Shown here in pieces: positions 31,259 through 42,404 of a DNA stretch of 64,000 nt. Each line of letters begins with the position of its first letter. The stretch's first letter is position 1. Below the pieces are notes generated by a model, which saw only the letters and a program-made list of their open reading frames with translations, was not told the DNA's origin and made no database searches. The DNA comes from Rhynchopus euleeides (taxonomy: Eukaryota; Euglenozoa; Diplonemea; Diplonemida; Diplonemidae): the NCBI GenBank assembly GCA_963210315.1, contig OY723255.1, positions 62,001 through 126,000 of the forward strand, written 5' to 3'. The position numbers and the translations under genes were made by a program.

Positions 31259-32504
31259 TACATGTATTTTACATGTATATTTCAGGCATATACATGTATT
31301 ATACATGTATAATAGTTGACATGCAAGTATTATACATGTATAATACATGTATATACTTGTAGTTATACATGTAAAATTTACAAGATCCCACCGTGAACTT
31401 CGCGCAGGGGAGGGGGGGGGGGATGGCGTGGGGTGGGGTGGTGGGGCAAACGGGAGAATGTCGAAGTGATTGTCCCACGGGCGGGGGAGGGGGTCAAAAC
31501 TCTCAATACTAACGATGCAACAACAAGTTTCTCACGAAAATACAGCGGATGATCTTCCCGCTTGGGGTTACAGGGGGGGGTCGAATAAACGTACTTAAAC
31601 CCCCCTCACGACTATTGTTTACCTACAGGTATTGTTTACATAAAATTATTTACATGTATTGTTTACATCTGGGGCTGTCGGGCCAGTCGAATTTTTTCTG
31701 GTCAAAAAAAAACACAAAAAAACACAAAAAAACGCAAAAACCCACAAAAAAAATCACAAAAAATCACAAAAAAACACAAAAAATCGTCAGCTGATTGAGG
31801 GTGTGATATGAGGGTTCTATCCAACAAGGATATCAAGGCGGCACTTTCAAAGTCCTGCCAAGGACAGCGCCACGTGGGTGTGTGCTTCTGATATATGTTA
31901 TGTCATCATGTGAACCCTCCCCAGCGTGTGCCAACATCCCTGACACGCTCACGAAAAGCATGACACGGAGAAAACAGGTGCCGAAACAACCTGCCGAGCA
32001 CACGGGTGGTGCCACGTTGATCCACGCAGCGATCTCCCATGACAGGAAGCCTTGTCGCCACGGCAGAGTCGCCGCAGACTGTGGGAGAGGTGTCGCCAGT
32101 CACCTTGAGGTTGCAGTGTGTCATCAGGCTAAGACCCGTGCCCTCTTCACCTCCCCTGTTAGGTTGCTGGCCGTGTGTGTCAGCGTCCGTCTTGGATCTC
32201 ACAAAGGTCACGCCATCTCCCACCCCTGAGGTCGCTGCTCTAACGAAGGTGCGCGGCACAGGTCGTGGAGATCCACGAAACGGCAAGCAGTGGTGAACTG
32301 CAAGGCAAATCCTTGCCCTGGGGTGTATGGGACCTACCCTACCCCCCTTGGTGCTGGGGACAGAGGGGGGGTACCCGACCCCCTTCGGGTCTCAAACCAT
32401 TTCACAAAAAATCGCAAAAAATAGCAAAGCGTCACAAAAAATATCAGGCTTCGCAAAAAATCACACGCTCTCAAACCATTTCACAAAAAATCGCACAATC
32501 GCTA

Positions 32505-32718
32505 TTATTAAAGTTGGATTAGCGTGCCGGCACCGCGCCTCGGCGAGGGAACCGTACCCGCTGTCCTGTATATTAACCTATGTCACGCCGCTAGGGCGTG
32601 ATCGCCTCCTCGGTAAAGGAAAAGGAGGTCTGAACGAGGCACTCTGCGCCTGTAGCCCGGTTGTGAGCCGGGATACGACGGCGGCCTTCAGAAAGAAAGA
32701 AAGGGAAGAGACGTATAT
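32505..32718 (-). repeat. Retroelement 3' end, copy 1
   Basis: 214 bp nearly identical to 37486-37699, covering the last codons of the 1631-codon ORF and a 3' UTR with strong hairpin potential (GGCGTGATCGCC, CCTCCTCGG..). On the minus strand it ends ATCCAACTTTAATAA. Because the second copy sits directly upstream of the ORF start, the pair mimics LTRs but is better read as 3' ends of two head-to-tail retroelement copies. Confidence 0.75.
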
Positions 32719-35700
32719 GTTTTTGCTTTTAGGGCAGAGCTTTGGGGCTTGGCGGCCGCGCGAAGGGCGCGGTCTCCAAGGCCTCTTAGCCGACACAGTT
32801 TTCTTTGGCACTCGGCGTGTGGAGAGCCAGGCAGCGACAGGGTTGCCGTCGCATCTTCGCTTAATTTGATGAACACACGGTTTGCAGCTCCGAGGGGTTC
32901 TGTCCGCCATAGTCAAGCGTTGTTTTGTGATGAGGTCTTCCGCTACCTTGATAAGACGAGGGAGCAGTTGACACGTGATCTGATGGCGAGGCAGAACCTC
33001 GGGGAGGGGGAGTCGTTTTCCAGGCGCAGGGGATGTCACTGCGTCAAGGGCACTACTGTTTCTTTTAAGAGTTTGAAGCTCGTCCACAACACGGTCTTGG
33101 TCAGACAGGCCGGAAGACATGGACTTCTCATCAGAGTCGAGATCTACATGGTCAACCAGGCGCCGTTTGAGCGTCAGATAATCAAGGCCGGGATCTGACG
33201 GACCTGTCGGAGACCCGTCGAGCCAGCTGTTTGTTTCATCGTCACACACGGAGGGTGGGGAGGGGGAAGGGGGCTCGGAGGAAGCGAGGTCCTCGGTAGC
33301 ACACAGTTGTCCCTCAAGCGCTGGGACGTCAGGCTCAAAGTCAGGCAGGCTTGAAGCAGACCTGTAAGGTTGGCCGGCACTAGCACACACGTAGAGCGGG
33401 GAGGGGGGTGGGGAATCGGAGGAATCGAGGTCCTCGGTATCGCCGAGACATCTCTTCAGTGAAGGGGAAGTGACCTGAGCTGACGCGCCCTCAGGGGGTT
33501 CACCAGGACTTGCAGCCACTTCAGCATACACGTCAAGCAGGGAGGAAGATAGAGATTTCTCGTCCGAGGCAAGATCCACATGCTCACCCAGGCGTCGTTT
33601 GAGCGCCGGGGCATCTAGGCCGATATCTGACGGACCTGAAAGGGGCCCGTGGGGCTCGCTGTTGGTCCCATCGCATACGGAAGGCGTGGAAGGGAATGGG
33701 GGTTCCGAGGAAGCGAGGTCCTCGGTAGCACACAGTTGTCCCTCAAGCGCTGGGACGTCAGGTTCAAAGTCAGGCAGGCTTGGAGCAGATCCGCTCGGCC
33801 GGCCGGCACTATCACACACGGAGAGCGGGGAGGGGGGTGGGGAATCGGAGGAGTCGAGGTCCTCGGTAGCGCCGAGACATCTCTTCAGCGGAGGGAGAGT
33901 GATCTGAGGAGCTGACGCACCCCCAGGGAGTTCATCATGCCTTGCAGCCACATCAGCACACACGTCAAGCAGGGAGGGAGATACAGACTTCTCGTCCGAA
34001 TCGAGATCCACATGCTCACCCAGGCGTCGTTTGAGCGCCGGGTCATCGGGGTCGAGATCTGACGGACCTAAAAGGGACATATCGAGCCCGCTGTTGGTCC
34101 CGTCGTCGCTTACGCAAGGCGAGGAAGGGAATGGGGGTTCGGAGGAAGCGAGGTCCTTAGTAGTATAGAGATGTTCCTCGAGCGCTGGGACATCAGGTTC
34201 AAAGTCAGGCAGGTTTAAATCAGATCCACTCGACCGGCCGGTCCCATCACACACGGAGAGCGGGGAGGGGGGCGGGGAATCGGAGGAAGCGAGTTCCTCG
34301 GTGGCACACAGTTGTCCCTTAAGCGCTGGGACGTCAGGTTCAAAATCAGGCAGGCTTGAAGCAGACCCGCTAGGCCGTCCGACATCATCACACACGGAGA
34401 GCGGGGAGGGGGGCGGGGAATCGGAGGAATCGAGGTCCTCGGTAGCGCCGAGACGTCTCTTCAGCGAAGGGGGAGTGACCTGAGGAGCTGACGCACCCCC
34501 AGGGAGTTCATCAGGCCACGCAGCCACATCAGCACACACGTCAGGTAGGGAGGGAGACATAGACCTCTCGTCCGAATCAAGATCCACATGCTCACCCAGG
34601 CGTCGTTTGAGCGCCGGGTCATCGGGGTCGAGATCCGACGGACCTGAAAGGGACCTAGCGAGTCCGTTGTTTGTTCTATCATCGCTTCCGAGAGGCGTGG
34701 AAGGGAATGGGGGTTCCGAGGAAGCGAGGTCCTCGGTAGCACACAGTTGTCCCTCGAGCTCTGGGACGTCAGGCTCAAAGTCAGGCAGGCTTGAAGCAGA
34801 CCCGTTAGGCCGGCCGGCACTATCACACACGGAGAGCGGGGAGGGGGGTGGGGAGACGGAGGAATCGAGGTCCTCGGTAGCGCCGAGACATCTCTTCAGC
34901 GAGGGGGGAGTGACCTGAGCTGACGCGCCCTCAGGGGGTTCACCAGGACTTGCAGCCATTTCAGCACACACGTCAAGCAGGGAGGAAGATAGAGACTTTT
35001 CGTCAGAGTCAAGGTCCACCTGCCCACCCAGGCGCCTTTTAAGCGATGGGTCATCGAGACCGGGATCTGATGGACTGGGAGGAGATCCATCGGGACAGCT
35101 GGTCGTTGCAGTGTCACACACGGAAGGCGGGGAAGGGGGCGGGGATTCAGAGAAATCAAGATCCACAGTAGCGCCCAGGCGTCTCTTGAGCGTTGGGGGG
35201 GTACCATCATCACACACAGAGAGTGGGGAGGGGGGGGTTGAGGCGGAGAGATCAAGGTACTCAGTGGCCCCTAAGCGTCTCTTAAGCGTCGGGGCGTCTA
35301 GTTCGCTGACGGCCCCATCATCACACACGGAGGGTGGGGAGTGGGGTGGAGGCTCTGAAGAATCGAGGTCCTCAGTGGCATCCAGACATTTCTCGAGTTC
35401 CAGAATACAGGGTTCATGGTCCAGCGGATCCGAGGGGAGCCTGCTGGGCCACTCCGTTATTCCATCAGCACACACGGTATGTGGGGGAGGGAGTGGGGAC
35501 TCCGGGGAGTCGAGATAAGAGCCCATCCGCCTCTTGAGCAGTGGGGGGGAAGAACCAGTCGCATCTTCGTATGCTGCAACAGCACACTCCTCGGCCATGT
35601 CGTCTTCGCGGGACCCAGGGTCATCCCCGGGGGGCGCGTCGCCCGCGTCGCCCGAGTCGGTGTCGTTGACGTCATCATCTGTTTCAGCTGCCCTATCGCT

Positions 35701-37473
35701 GCAGGCAGACCAGTCGCTCGCGCCTGGGTCGGGCGGTGTGCTGTCGCTGTCGTCGTCGCTGTCCTCCTCCATGTCGGAATCTAGGGCGAGCTCGTGGTGA
35801 CCCGCTGAGCAGCATTTGTCAGCCGTCGTGCAGGTTCCGCAGCGTGTCATGCTGTGCTCAGTGCAGCATCGCACTTCCAGACCATCGTCCTCGTTGTGGT
35901 GCGCCCGGCAACACGCCTCTATGTGAGGTTTGTAGTTGCGTTTCGCACCGTTGCACCCAGCGCACCTGGCTTTAGAATGTGCCTGGCAGACGGGAGCTGG
36001 CAAGTCCGGATTAGCCAGGTCGGCGGGGACCCGTACGGGGATTGCGCTACGCACAGGTGGTGGGGGCGCTGCATCCCATGCCTCGGCCCGTTCGAGGCGG
36101 GGGATCCCGTCGTAGTTGGGGAAGGTGCCCATGCCCCAATTCACTCCGTCGCGGCGGGAGTCGAAGGCGGCTCTCTTGGCACTGTCTTCGAGGACGTGCA
36201 CAGTTTCTTCTCCTCCTGCAAAGTGGGGACGCATGTCAAGCCCGCCCCAAGAGTCCGGGGCCCCAAGGGAACGCAGGCAGTTTACACGTTCGGCGTGTCC
36301 TGCGGGGATAGGACGCGGGAGGCACAGCTGATCGCATAGGTCGATGTAGTGAGACAGGAGGGTGCCCATGAGGTGCCCGCGAGTAAGGAGCGCATGTACA
36401 TCGTCAGTGTTCTTGGAGGTGGCTGAGGGTGTGACGTCTAGCCCAGTGAACACCTCAAAGTCTAGGGCAAGCTCTACGTTCGAAACCTCACCCCGTGAGG
36501 TCCACTGCAGGGCCGCCAGCCAGGCGTGCATCCCGCGCATTATCTCACAAGAGTATTGCCATAGACGCGCGCTAGGTTTCTCTGGGACCCGTGAGAAGTC
36601 GAACACGTGTTGGGCGGCGGTGTGGTCCAGTGCTTCCACCCAGGGGTGTATCAGGGGGGCAGCGTCGCGTCTCTTCGCCTCTAGCTCCCACCGTCTCAGC
36701 ACGATTGTACCCATCATCTTGTGGAGGGTCTCCACGTCGACCGTGCAATCTAGCGGGACTACGCCATACCGGGAAAGGCAGCGAGGCCATCCTGACCTAT
36801 CCGCCTCTACCAGGGCAGCATACTGCGGGAGGGATCTGATCTCTTCGAAGGCGCTGCATCCCCACCAGAGGTGGTCCGGCGTGTCATCGACGTCACCGGA
36901 GCAGTGTACGCATTTCACTGGCAGGCGGTCGTCTGCTTCGTCCAACGAGGCATGTGATACGATGTCCCAGACAAAATCGCCATCCTCGGAGCCGATGTCT
37001 GACCCTAGATCATCATCATCAAGGTCTTCGGATTCTTCGGCCTCTTCCTCCTCAACGGCCTCGTCGCTGTCGTCCGTGTCCATCGCAGAAGACGTGCTGA
37101 AGGTATCCTCTGACCCCGCTCTTTCACCACGGGACGCATACGCTTTGTTGCGCCCCCATCTCGCTGCAAAGAAGACACCGCCAGCGAGGGTCACCGTGAG
37201 TGCACGCGTTAGGGGCGCGTCTTTGCAGGTGAGACGGAGTTTGTTCGTGCGGATGTAGTCAACCCCATCCTGGATGCCAGAGAAGGATGGACGGTGGCTC
37301 GCAAGCGCTTTCCACGCTTGCATGCGCATCTGCTCGCGTACGATGTGGTTGCGTGCGGCACGTTCTTCAGGGAGGAGTCGAGTGTCTCCGAGGGAGATAT
37401 CAAGGATGTCCGTCCCCCAGGAGAGCCCGGCAGCAGGGAGGCCATCTGCAAGCGCGATGCAACAAAAAAGCAC
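32578..37473 (-). CDS. Non-LTR retroelement C-terminal region fused to a long LKRRLG repeat array
   Basis: 1631 codons. An N-terminal region (about residues 1-250) ends in a zinc-finger motif CVHCSGDVDDTPDHLWWGCSAF, like the zf-RVT motif after the reverse transcriptase of non-LTR retroelements; the following approximately 250 residues (LWQYSCEIMRGMHAWLAALQW, VELALDFEVFTGLDV) also resemble the tail of such ORF2 proteins. No RT domain is present, so the copy is probably 5'-truncated. A Cys/His-rich block follows (CQAHSKARCAGC, CCTEHSMTRCGTC). Residues about 650-1470 are a degenerate array of units with LKRRLGATEDLDSSDSPPPS, PLSVCDD and LPDFEPDVPAL. The C terminus is basic. The start is formal. 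Confidence 0.6.
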   Translation of the reverse strand: MLFCCIALADGLPAAGLSWGTDILDISLGDTRLLPEERAARNHIVREQMRMQAWKALASHRPSFSGIQDGVDYIRTNKLRLTCKDAPLTRALTVTLAGGVFFAARWGRNKAYASRGERAGSEDTFSTSSAMDTDDSDEAVEEEEAEESEDLDDDDLGSDIGSEDGDFVWDIVSHASLDEADDRLPVKCVHCSGDVDDTPDHLWWGCSAFEEIRSLPQYAALVEADRSGWPRCLSRYGVVPLDCTVDVETLHKMMGTIVLRRWELEAKRRDAAPLIHPWVEALDHTAAQHVFDFSRVPEKPSARLWQYSCEIMRGMHAWLAALQWTSRGEVSNVELALDFEVFTGLDVTPSATSKNTDDVHALLTRGHLMGTLLSHYIDLCDQLCLPRPIPAGHAERVNCLRSLGAPDSWGGLDMRPHFAGGEETVHVLEDSAKRAAFDSRRDGVNWGMGTFPNYDGIPRLERAEAWDAAPPPPVRSAIPVRVPADLANPDLPAPVCQAHSKARCAGCNGAKRNYKPHIEACCRAHHNEDDGLEVRCCTEHSMTRCGTCTTADKCCSAGHHELALDSDMEEDSDDDSDSTPPDPGASDWSACSDRAAETDDDVNDTDSGDAGDAPPGDDPGSREDDMAEECAVAAYEDATGSSPPLLKRRMGSYLDSPESPLPPPHTVCADGITEWPSRLPSDPLDHEPCILELEKCLDATEDLDSSEPPPHSPPSVCDDGAVSELDAPTLKRRLGATEYLDLSASTPPSPLSVCDDGTPPTLKRRLGATVDLDFSESPPPSPPSVCDTATTSCPDGSPPSPSDPGLDDPSLKRRLGGQVDLDSDEKSLSSSLLDVCAEMAASPGEPPEGASAQVTPPSLKRCLGATEDLDSSVSPPPSPLSVCDSAGRPNGSASSLPDFEPDVPELEGQLCATEDLASSEPPFPSTPLGSDDRTNNGLARSLSGPSDLDPDDPALKRRLGEHVDLDSDERSMSPSLPDVCADVAAWPDELPGGASAPQVTPPSLKRRLGATEDLDSSDSPPPSPLSVCDDVGRPSGSASSLPDFEPDVPALKGQLCATEELASSDSPPPSPLSVCDGTGRSSGSDLNLPDFEPDVPALEEHLYTTKDLASSEPPFPSSPCVSDDGTNSGLDMSLLGPSDLDPDDPALKRRLGEHVDLDSDEKSVSPSLLDVCADVAARHDELPGGASAPQITLPPLKRCLGATEDLDSSDSPPPSPLSVCDSAGRPSGSAPSLPDFEPDVPALEGQLCATEDLASSEPPFPSTPSVCDGTNSEPHGPLSGPSDIGLDAPALKRRLGEHVDLASDEKSLSSSLLDVYAEVAASPGEPPEGASAQVTSPSLKRCLGDTEDLDSSDSPPPSPLYVCASAGQPYRSASSLPDFEPDVPALEGQLCATEDLASSEPPSPSPPSVCDDETNSWLDGSPTGPSDPGLDYLTLKRRLVDHVDLDSDEKSMSSGLSDQDRVVDELQTLKRNSSALDAVTSPAPGKRLPLPEVLPRHQITCQLLPRLIKVAEDLITKQRLTMADRTPRSCKPCVHQIKRRCDGNPVAAWLSTRRVPKKTVSAKRPWRPRPSRGRQAPKLCPKSKNIYVSSLSFFLKAAVVSRLTTGLQAQSASFRPPFPLPRRRSRPSGVT

Positions 37474-37485
37474 AAAATATCTTAC

Positions 37486-37699
37486 TTATTAAAGTTGGAT
37501 TAGCGTGCCGGCACCGCGCCTCGGCGAGGGAACCGTACCCGCTGTCCTGTATATTAACCTATGTCACGCCGCTAGGGCGTGATCGCCTCCTCGGTAAAGG
37601 AAAAGGAGGTCTGAACGAGGCACTCTGCGCCTGTAGCCCGGTTGTGAGCCGGGATACGACGGCAGCCTTCAGAAAGAAAGAAAGGGAAGAGACGTATAT
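37486..37699 (-). repeat. Retroelement 3' end, copy 2
   Basis: Direct repeat of 32505-32718. In copy 1 the sequence continues ACGTATATGTTTTTGC; here it is broken after ATAT by a 3.05-kb element and resumes at 40749. Confidence 0.8.
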
Positions 37700-40600
37700 C
37701 AACCAAAATCTGAAAAATCGTATACTTTAGTCGTTTACTTGGGCAGCAGCAATTTGTACATTTTTTTGACAATTTTGAGTTGTGACCCCACCGTGAATTC
37801 CGCGGTATACCTAGCAGTCAATTCCGCCCTGTTTCGAGTTCCGGAAATGCAGTCTGTTGGGTTCAAATTGGGACGCGGATGCGCATCCCAATTTGACTGG
37901 TGAGGTTGGCCGGGAGAAAATTTTTTTCAAAAAATCTCGGAAAGCTATGGTAGCAACGGAATCAAATGCGGCCAGAATCGGAGAAAAAGGTGTAGTGGAA
38001 GACAATTTACTCCCAGATGCAGTTCTCACCCCCCTTGGCTTTTGTACAGTGCTTTTTTTGCTTCTTATTGCCTGCGAATCCACCACCTTCCATGCACAGG
38101 AAAACTCATCTGAATCATGTGAAACACAAACATGGCCTGCTTCAAATGCAAGAGTTCATGGAATGTCACCAACATCACCCTGCTTCCCCGGGCAGTGCAG
38201 AATGGCCTGAAGGCCCCCCACCCAGTGGTCTCGCTGGGGGTCGGGCAAACCAAAAAAGAGGTAGGGCACAGGGTGGGCCGAGCTCGCTCCGCAGGGGAAA
38301 AAGTGCAGCCCAACCCCACTCCGATTTCCCGCAGTATGATGCAAACAGGGCCACAGAACGTTTTCCCCCCAATTCGAAAGGCATCGGATGCTGCCGCCTT
38401 AGATCGTCCTGCTGGACCAAAAATCAGTAGTCAGGGGGTCTTGGGTTGCCATTGAGCACTTGCAAAACTGCAATCCCGAGTAACTTTGCCAGCGCGCCGT
38501 GTTCAGGAACGGCAGCAAAGCTAACAGGCTACAGGGGGGTCTGGGGGGCGGAGCCCCCCAGCCGCCGGAGGCCACGGTAGTGAACATCCTAAAATCCCTC
38601 GAAGGCTAATCCCCACACCGGTTGGTGCTGTTGCACATTCCAGGCGGGGATGATCCTTCGCTTGACCTGATGAGTGCCTGACGGTGCGCTTCGATGAGCA
38701 CCACCAAGTCCCCAGCACCTGGTACACCTGCTCATGATGGCGTTGGGTTTTCATACGCTGCGCGTGAAAACTCGGCTACAAGGCCGAACCCAAAAGCCCC
38801 AAAATCTGACCCATCCGCAAAATTCGACGGGGAAAATATTGAGGTAGGGCCAAGGTAGGGCCGAGGTAGGGCCATGCCACCCCTGGCGGCCCACCCTCCC
38901 CAAAAATTACAGAAAAAGGGAGGTGGGGCCGCGGCCCCCCCTGCCAGCCCTGGCACGAGATCACTGCCCCCACCTCTCCCCTGACTTTCTCAATTGCTCC
39001 AGGATTTCGGCTATTTTCGGCTATTTTTGTGTACTTTGGGACCCCGTGTAGGAGGCCTTATACACCGCAAAAGTCACCGATTTTTTTTCCTGGGAAGGTT
39101 CTCACTAAAACTACACAGGAATCACATTTTTGGGCCGGAAAAATTTTGTTTCCGGCCCGGACGCCTCCCTGAGACGGACCCATTTTTGGGTCGATTTTTA
39201 GGGGGTTTTTCCTTAGGAAAGTTGGTAATAGTGGTTGGGCAGCAGTAAATTGGACTCTACTCCACTAAATTCACCGATTTTTTTTATGGTGTAATCTACG
39301 GAGCTCAACTCTCAAATTCCGTCAAAAACCGGGTCTTTTTGTGGCGATCCGCGGGGGTGAAATTCCGAAGAAAATATCGGCAAAAACAGTTTTTCCGAAT
39401 TTCTCCACCAAAAAAAATACTTTTTTGGAAAAATTATTGTCCTGAAAAGCGCCAATTCCGTACGTTACACGATAAAAAAAATGTGGCTTCGTTCATAAAC
39501 ACCCCCCCCCAGATTGGGCCTTTTAGCCATTTTTGGCCAAAAATTGGGAATAATCGCATTCACCACCCTCGTCTGCCCCCCACCTGCACTTCGGGGGGTC
39601 CGGGGGGGCCACGGGGGACCCAGGAGTCCATTTTGCTCTCTCATTGGCATGAGAAATGGGGAAAAATACCTTCTCGCGAGCCTGGTACCGGATCACAAAA
39701 GAGCTGCCGAAATCGGCGTAAGTCTTCGTTCGACGAAACAGATGAGGGATCAGATTGCTCGCGGAGTGGTCGTAGTCAGTGTCTCGGTATGCTGGCACCG
39801 AGCATCATTCAGCAGATGACAGGACTTCGACCTGGAGAGCAAACGCCACATCGTCCACGGGTTCCGGGATGACGGATAGTCAGAAGAGTGTAACATGCCC
39901 GTAGGTACAGGGTGTTCTCGAGGCAAGGGTGAGCCCCGGCGGTCGACCCACTACGATTCACAGAGGACAACATCGATACGAACCAGTGTTCGACGGTGTG
40001 CTGATTCGGATGCACAGATGAGGGTCCCGCAAATCAGGCATCTACCTGCGCTCATTGCAGCTTTGGAAGGACACTGTCTGGTATAACCAGACGGTGGCGG
40101 ACAAGTGTGGTGAAAGACGGGTATCATCTGCACAGCTCGACGACCAATTACATGTGTCACACAAGGCCATCCGACTGGTGGCTACTGCACTCGGGAGGGC
40201 AGCCCCCAGACGGAGTGAAAACATCTGCCGCAGCCAGTAGGACCACCACACGTCGGGGAGGAACTGCAGGATTTGCTCCACTCTGATGGTTCATTCTGAC
40301 TTTTGTTAGGGGTCTGACACTCTGGCGCAACTCTGGCAACTGTATCGACGTCAATGGAGGCGCAACGAACGAAGCCCCTATCAAAGGAGTCCCTGGTTCC
40401 CTCGTGGATGACATGTGCTCTGGTCCGGGTAAATACCAGAAGGCAGGAGAGTCGCAGAGACGGCCTAATGGAGCGTGGAAAAATGATACATTCCCCTCAT
40501 GATTGTGGGTCTTTTGCACAAAAATGGCCGGAAAAAGGCCTCCCAAGTGCCCCCGAACCTGTTTTCCCACCTCGAGGGTGGTTGCGAGGGTGGTGAATGC

Positions 40601-40748
40601 GATTTTCCCCAATTTTCGCCCAAAAATGGCTAAAAGGCCCAATCTGGGGGGGGGGGTGTTTATGAACGAACCCATGTTGAAAAAGGTGTAGCGGGGTGCC
40701 ATTTACTCAAAATTTTGAAAAAGTATACGGTTTTTCAGATTTTGGTTG
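37700..40748. mobile_element. 3.05-kb inverted-repeat element with 4-bp ATAT target duplication
   Basis: Left end CAACCAAAATCTGAAAAATC at 37700; right end complementary (GGTTTTTCAGATTTTGGTTG) at 40748. ATAT is present on both sides (37696-37699, 40749-40752), and the empty site, with one ATAT, is seen at 32715-32718 in the sister copy. No transposase frame is recognised. It contains a nested 1.18-kb element and one GC-rich repeat copy (38532-38585, minus). Confidence 0.85.
39488..40670. mobile_element. Nested 1.18-kb element with about 90-bp inverted repeats
   Basis: TTCGTTCATAAACACCCCCC at 39488 is inverted at 40670. The arms continue through GATTGGGCCTTTTAGCCATT and GCATTCACCACCCTCG. No coding sequence is recognised and no clear target duplication is seen. 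Confidence 0.75.
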
Positions 40749-41398
40749 ATATGTTTTTGCTTTTAGGGCGGAGCTTTGGGGCCTGGCGGCCGCGCGAAGG
40801 GCGCGGTCTCCAAGGCCTCTTAGCCGACACAGTTTTCTTTGGCACTCGGCGTGTGAAGAGCCAGGCAGCGACAGGGTTGCCGTCGCATCTTCGCTTAATT
40901 TGATGAACACACGGTTTGCAGCTCCGAGGGGTTCTGTCCGCCATAGTCAAGCGTTGTTTTGTGATGAGGTCTTCCGCTACCTTGATAAGACGAGGGAGCA
41001 GTTGACATGTGATCTGATGGCGAGGCAGAACCTCGGGGAGGGGGAGTCGTTTTCCAGGCGCAGGGGATGTCACTGCGTCAAGGGCACTACTGTTTCTTTT
41101 AAGAGTTTGAAGCTCGTCCACAACACGGTCTTGGTCAGACAGGCCGGAAGACATGGACTTCTCATCAGAGTCGAGATCTACATGGTCATCCAGGCGCCGT
41201 TTGAGCGTCAGATAACCAAGGCCGGGATCTGACGGACCTGTCGGAGACCCGTCGAGCCAGCTGTTTGTTTCATCGTCACACACGGGGGGTGGGGAGGGGG
41301 AAGGGGGCTCGGAGGAAGCGAGGTCCTCGGTAGCACACAGTTGTCCCTCAAGCGCTGGGACGTCAGGCTCAAAGTCAGGCAGGCTTGAAGCAGACCTG
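40749..41398 (-). pseudogene. Truncated second copy of the LKRRLG retroelement ORF
   Basis: Nearly identical to 32715-33366, that is, the C-terminal part of the 1631-codon ORF (LPDFEPDVPALEGQLCATED... to the basic C terminus). Its 3' end is cut off by the 3.05-kb element and continues at 37699-37486. The upstream end stops in CACAAAAAATCGC repeats at 41398. Confidence 0.8.
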
Positions 41399-42020
41399 AC
41401 AAAAAATCGCAAAAAATCGCGACCGCCTTTTGTGATTTTTTGCGATTTTTTGTGGTCCGTTTGTGATTTTTTGCGATTTTTTTTGACCCCAGAGAATTTG
41501 GACTGGCCCGACAGCCCCAACATCCGATTATTATTTACGTGCAAATATTTTATTTTTCGGGGGGTTCAAAAATATTTCCAAGGTGCTCTGAGGAGTGAGA
41601 CTTGGTGCCTCTGTCACCAAAGTGACCCCACCAGGATCCGCGCAGGTTCCAAACGTTCAAAAGAACGGGGTTTGGAAAGCCCGGTGAGGGGGTCCCGCCT
41701 GGGTGGGTGGTGTGGTGGGCTAGCTGCCTCCCAGTCACTGAATCAGACCAACATTTCATGGATGAATCTTGGCACCGATACCACCAAAATGACCCCACTA
41801 CGATCCGCACGGAGTCCGAAAAGGACAATGGAAGTGGAAAATCGCGATTCCGCACAGGTTTCGAAAAAAAATGCTGAACTATGTAAACAGTACGTGCGTG
41901 TAAAATTATTTACACGTATTGTTTACAGTGAATATTATTCACAGCTATTATTTACATGCACATCTACTATTTACATGAAGCCAGGTAAACAATAGCTGTG
42001 ACCCCCCTTTAGTTGAATAG

Positions 42021-42404
42021 TAGTACCTGGGACCCCCCGTGTTTAAGTCCCCCCCCTGGAGGCGATTTTCGGCCGGGGGGGACTTAAACACGGGGGGGGC
42101 GGACCTAAACACAGGGGGGGCTTAAACACGGGGGTGGCACGGTGGAGACCAATGTGACCTCTTCCGCTTCTGTCGCAGGGGGGTGATTCCGGTCCGGATG
42201 GACTTTGGCACCCCACTTTTCGACTCTGACAGCACCTGGAGGGCACCAGGTGGCCTAGCGGCCACCTGATGACCCTCCAGACCAGCCCACCCCCGTGTTT
42301 AGGTCCACCTGTGTTTAAGTCCCCCCCCTGCCAGCCCCCCAGGGGGGGACTTAAACACGGGGGTAAGGGGGGGGGACTTATACACGGGGGGTCCCAGGTA
42401 CTTA
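42021..42404. mobile_element. Small inverted-repeat element with GTACCTGGGACCCCCCGTG ends
   Basis: Outer arms GTACCTGGGACCCCCC at 42023 and GGGGGGTCCCAGGTAC ending at 42402. The interior has further CGTGTTTAAGTCCCCCC palindromes. Flanked by AT-rich DNA. Confidence 0.75.

Larger units (their letters stand above)
29992..31395. mobile_element. AT-rich palindromic element with long terminal inverted repeats
   Basis: Ends CACGGTGGGATCTTGTAAAT and its exact complement (31376-31395). Both arms consist of TACATGTA/TATAATAC/CTTGCATG units that can fold extensively. The right arm is at 31261-31395; the left arm, with extra inverted copies, is at 29992-30448. No ORF. It contains a second element (30449-31258). 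Confidence 0.8.
31670..41519. mobile_element. 9.85-kb element with terminal inverted repeats and 5-bp target duplication
   Basis: Left end TGGGGCTGTCGGGCCAGTC at 31670; right end GACTGGCCCGACAGCCCCA ending at 41519. Flanks ACATC at 31665-31669 and 41520-41524 are identical. Subterminal DNA on both sides consists of CACAAAAAATCGC-type repeats in inverted orientation (31706-31790, 32401-32495, 41398-41485). The interior carries the 1631-codon ORF, a truncated second copy and a nested 3.05-kb element. No transposase for this unit is recognisable, so the superfamily is unknown. Confidence 0.8.

Noticed and set aside
32505..37699. LTR retrotransposon defined by the 214-bp direct repeats
   Set aside because: The repeat overlaps the C-terminal codons of the ORF and the second copy continues into more retroelement sequence after an insertion; two head-to-tail 3' ends explain it better. 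No LTR-type RT, protease or integrase is present.
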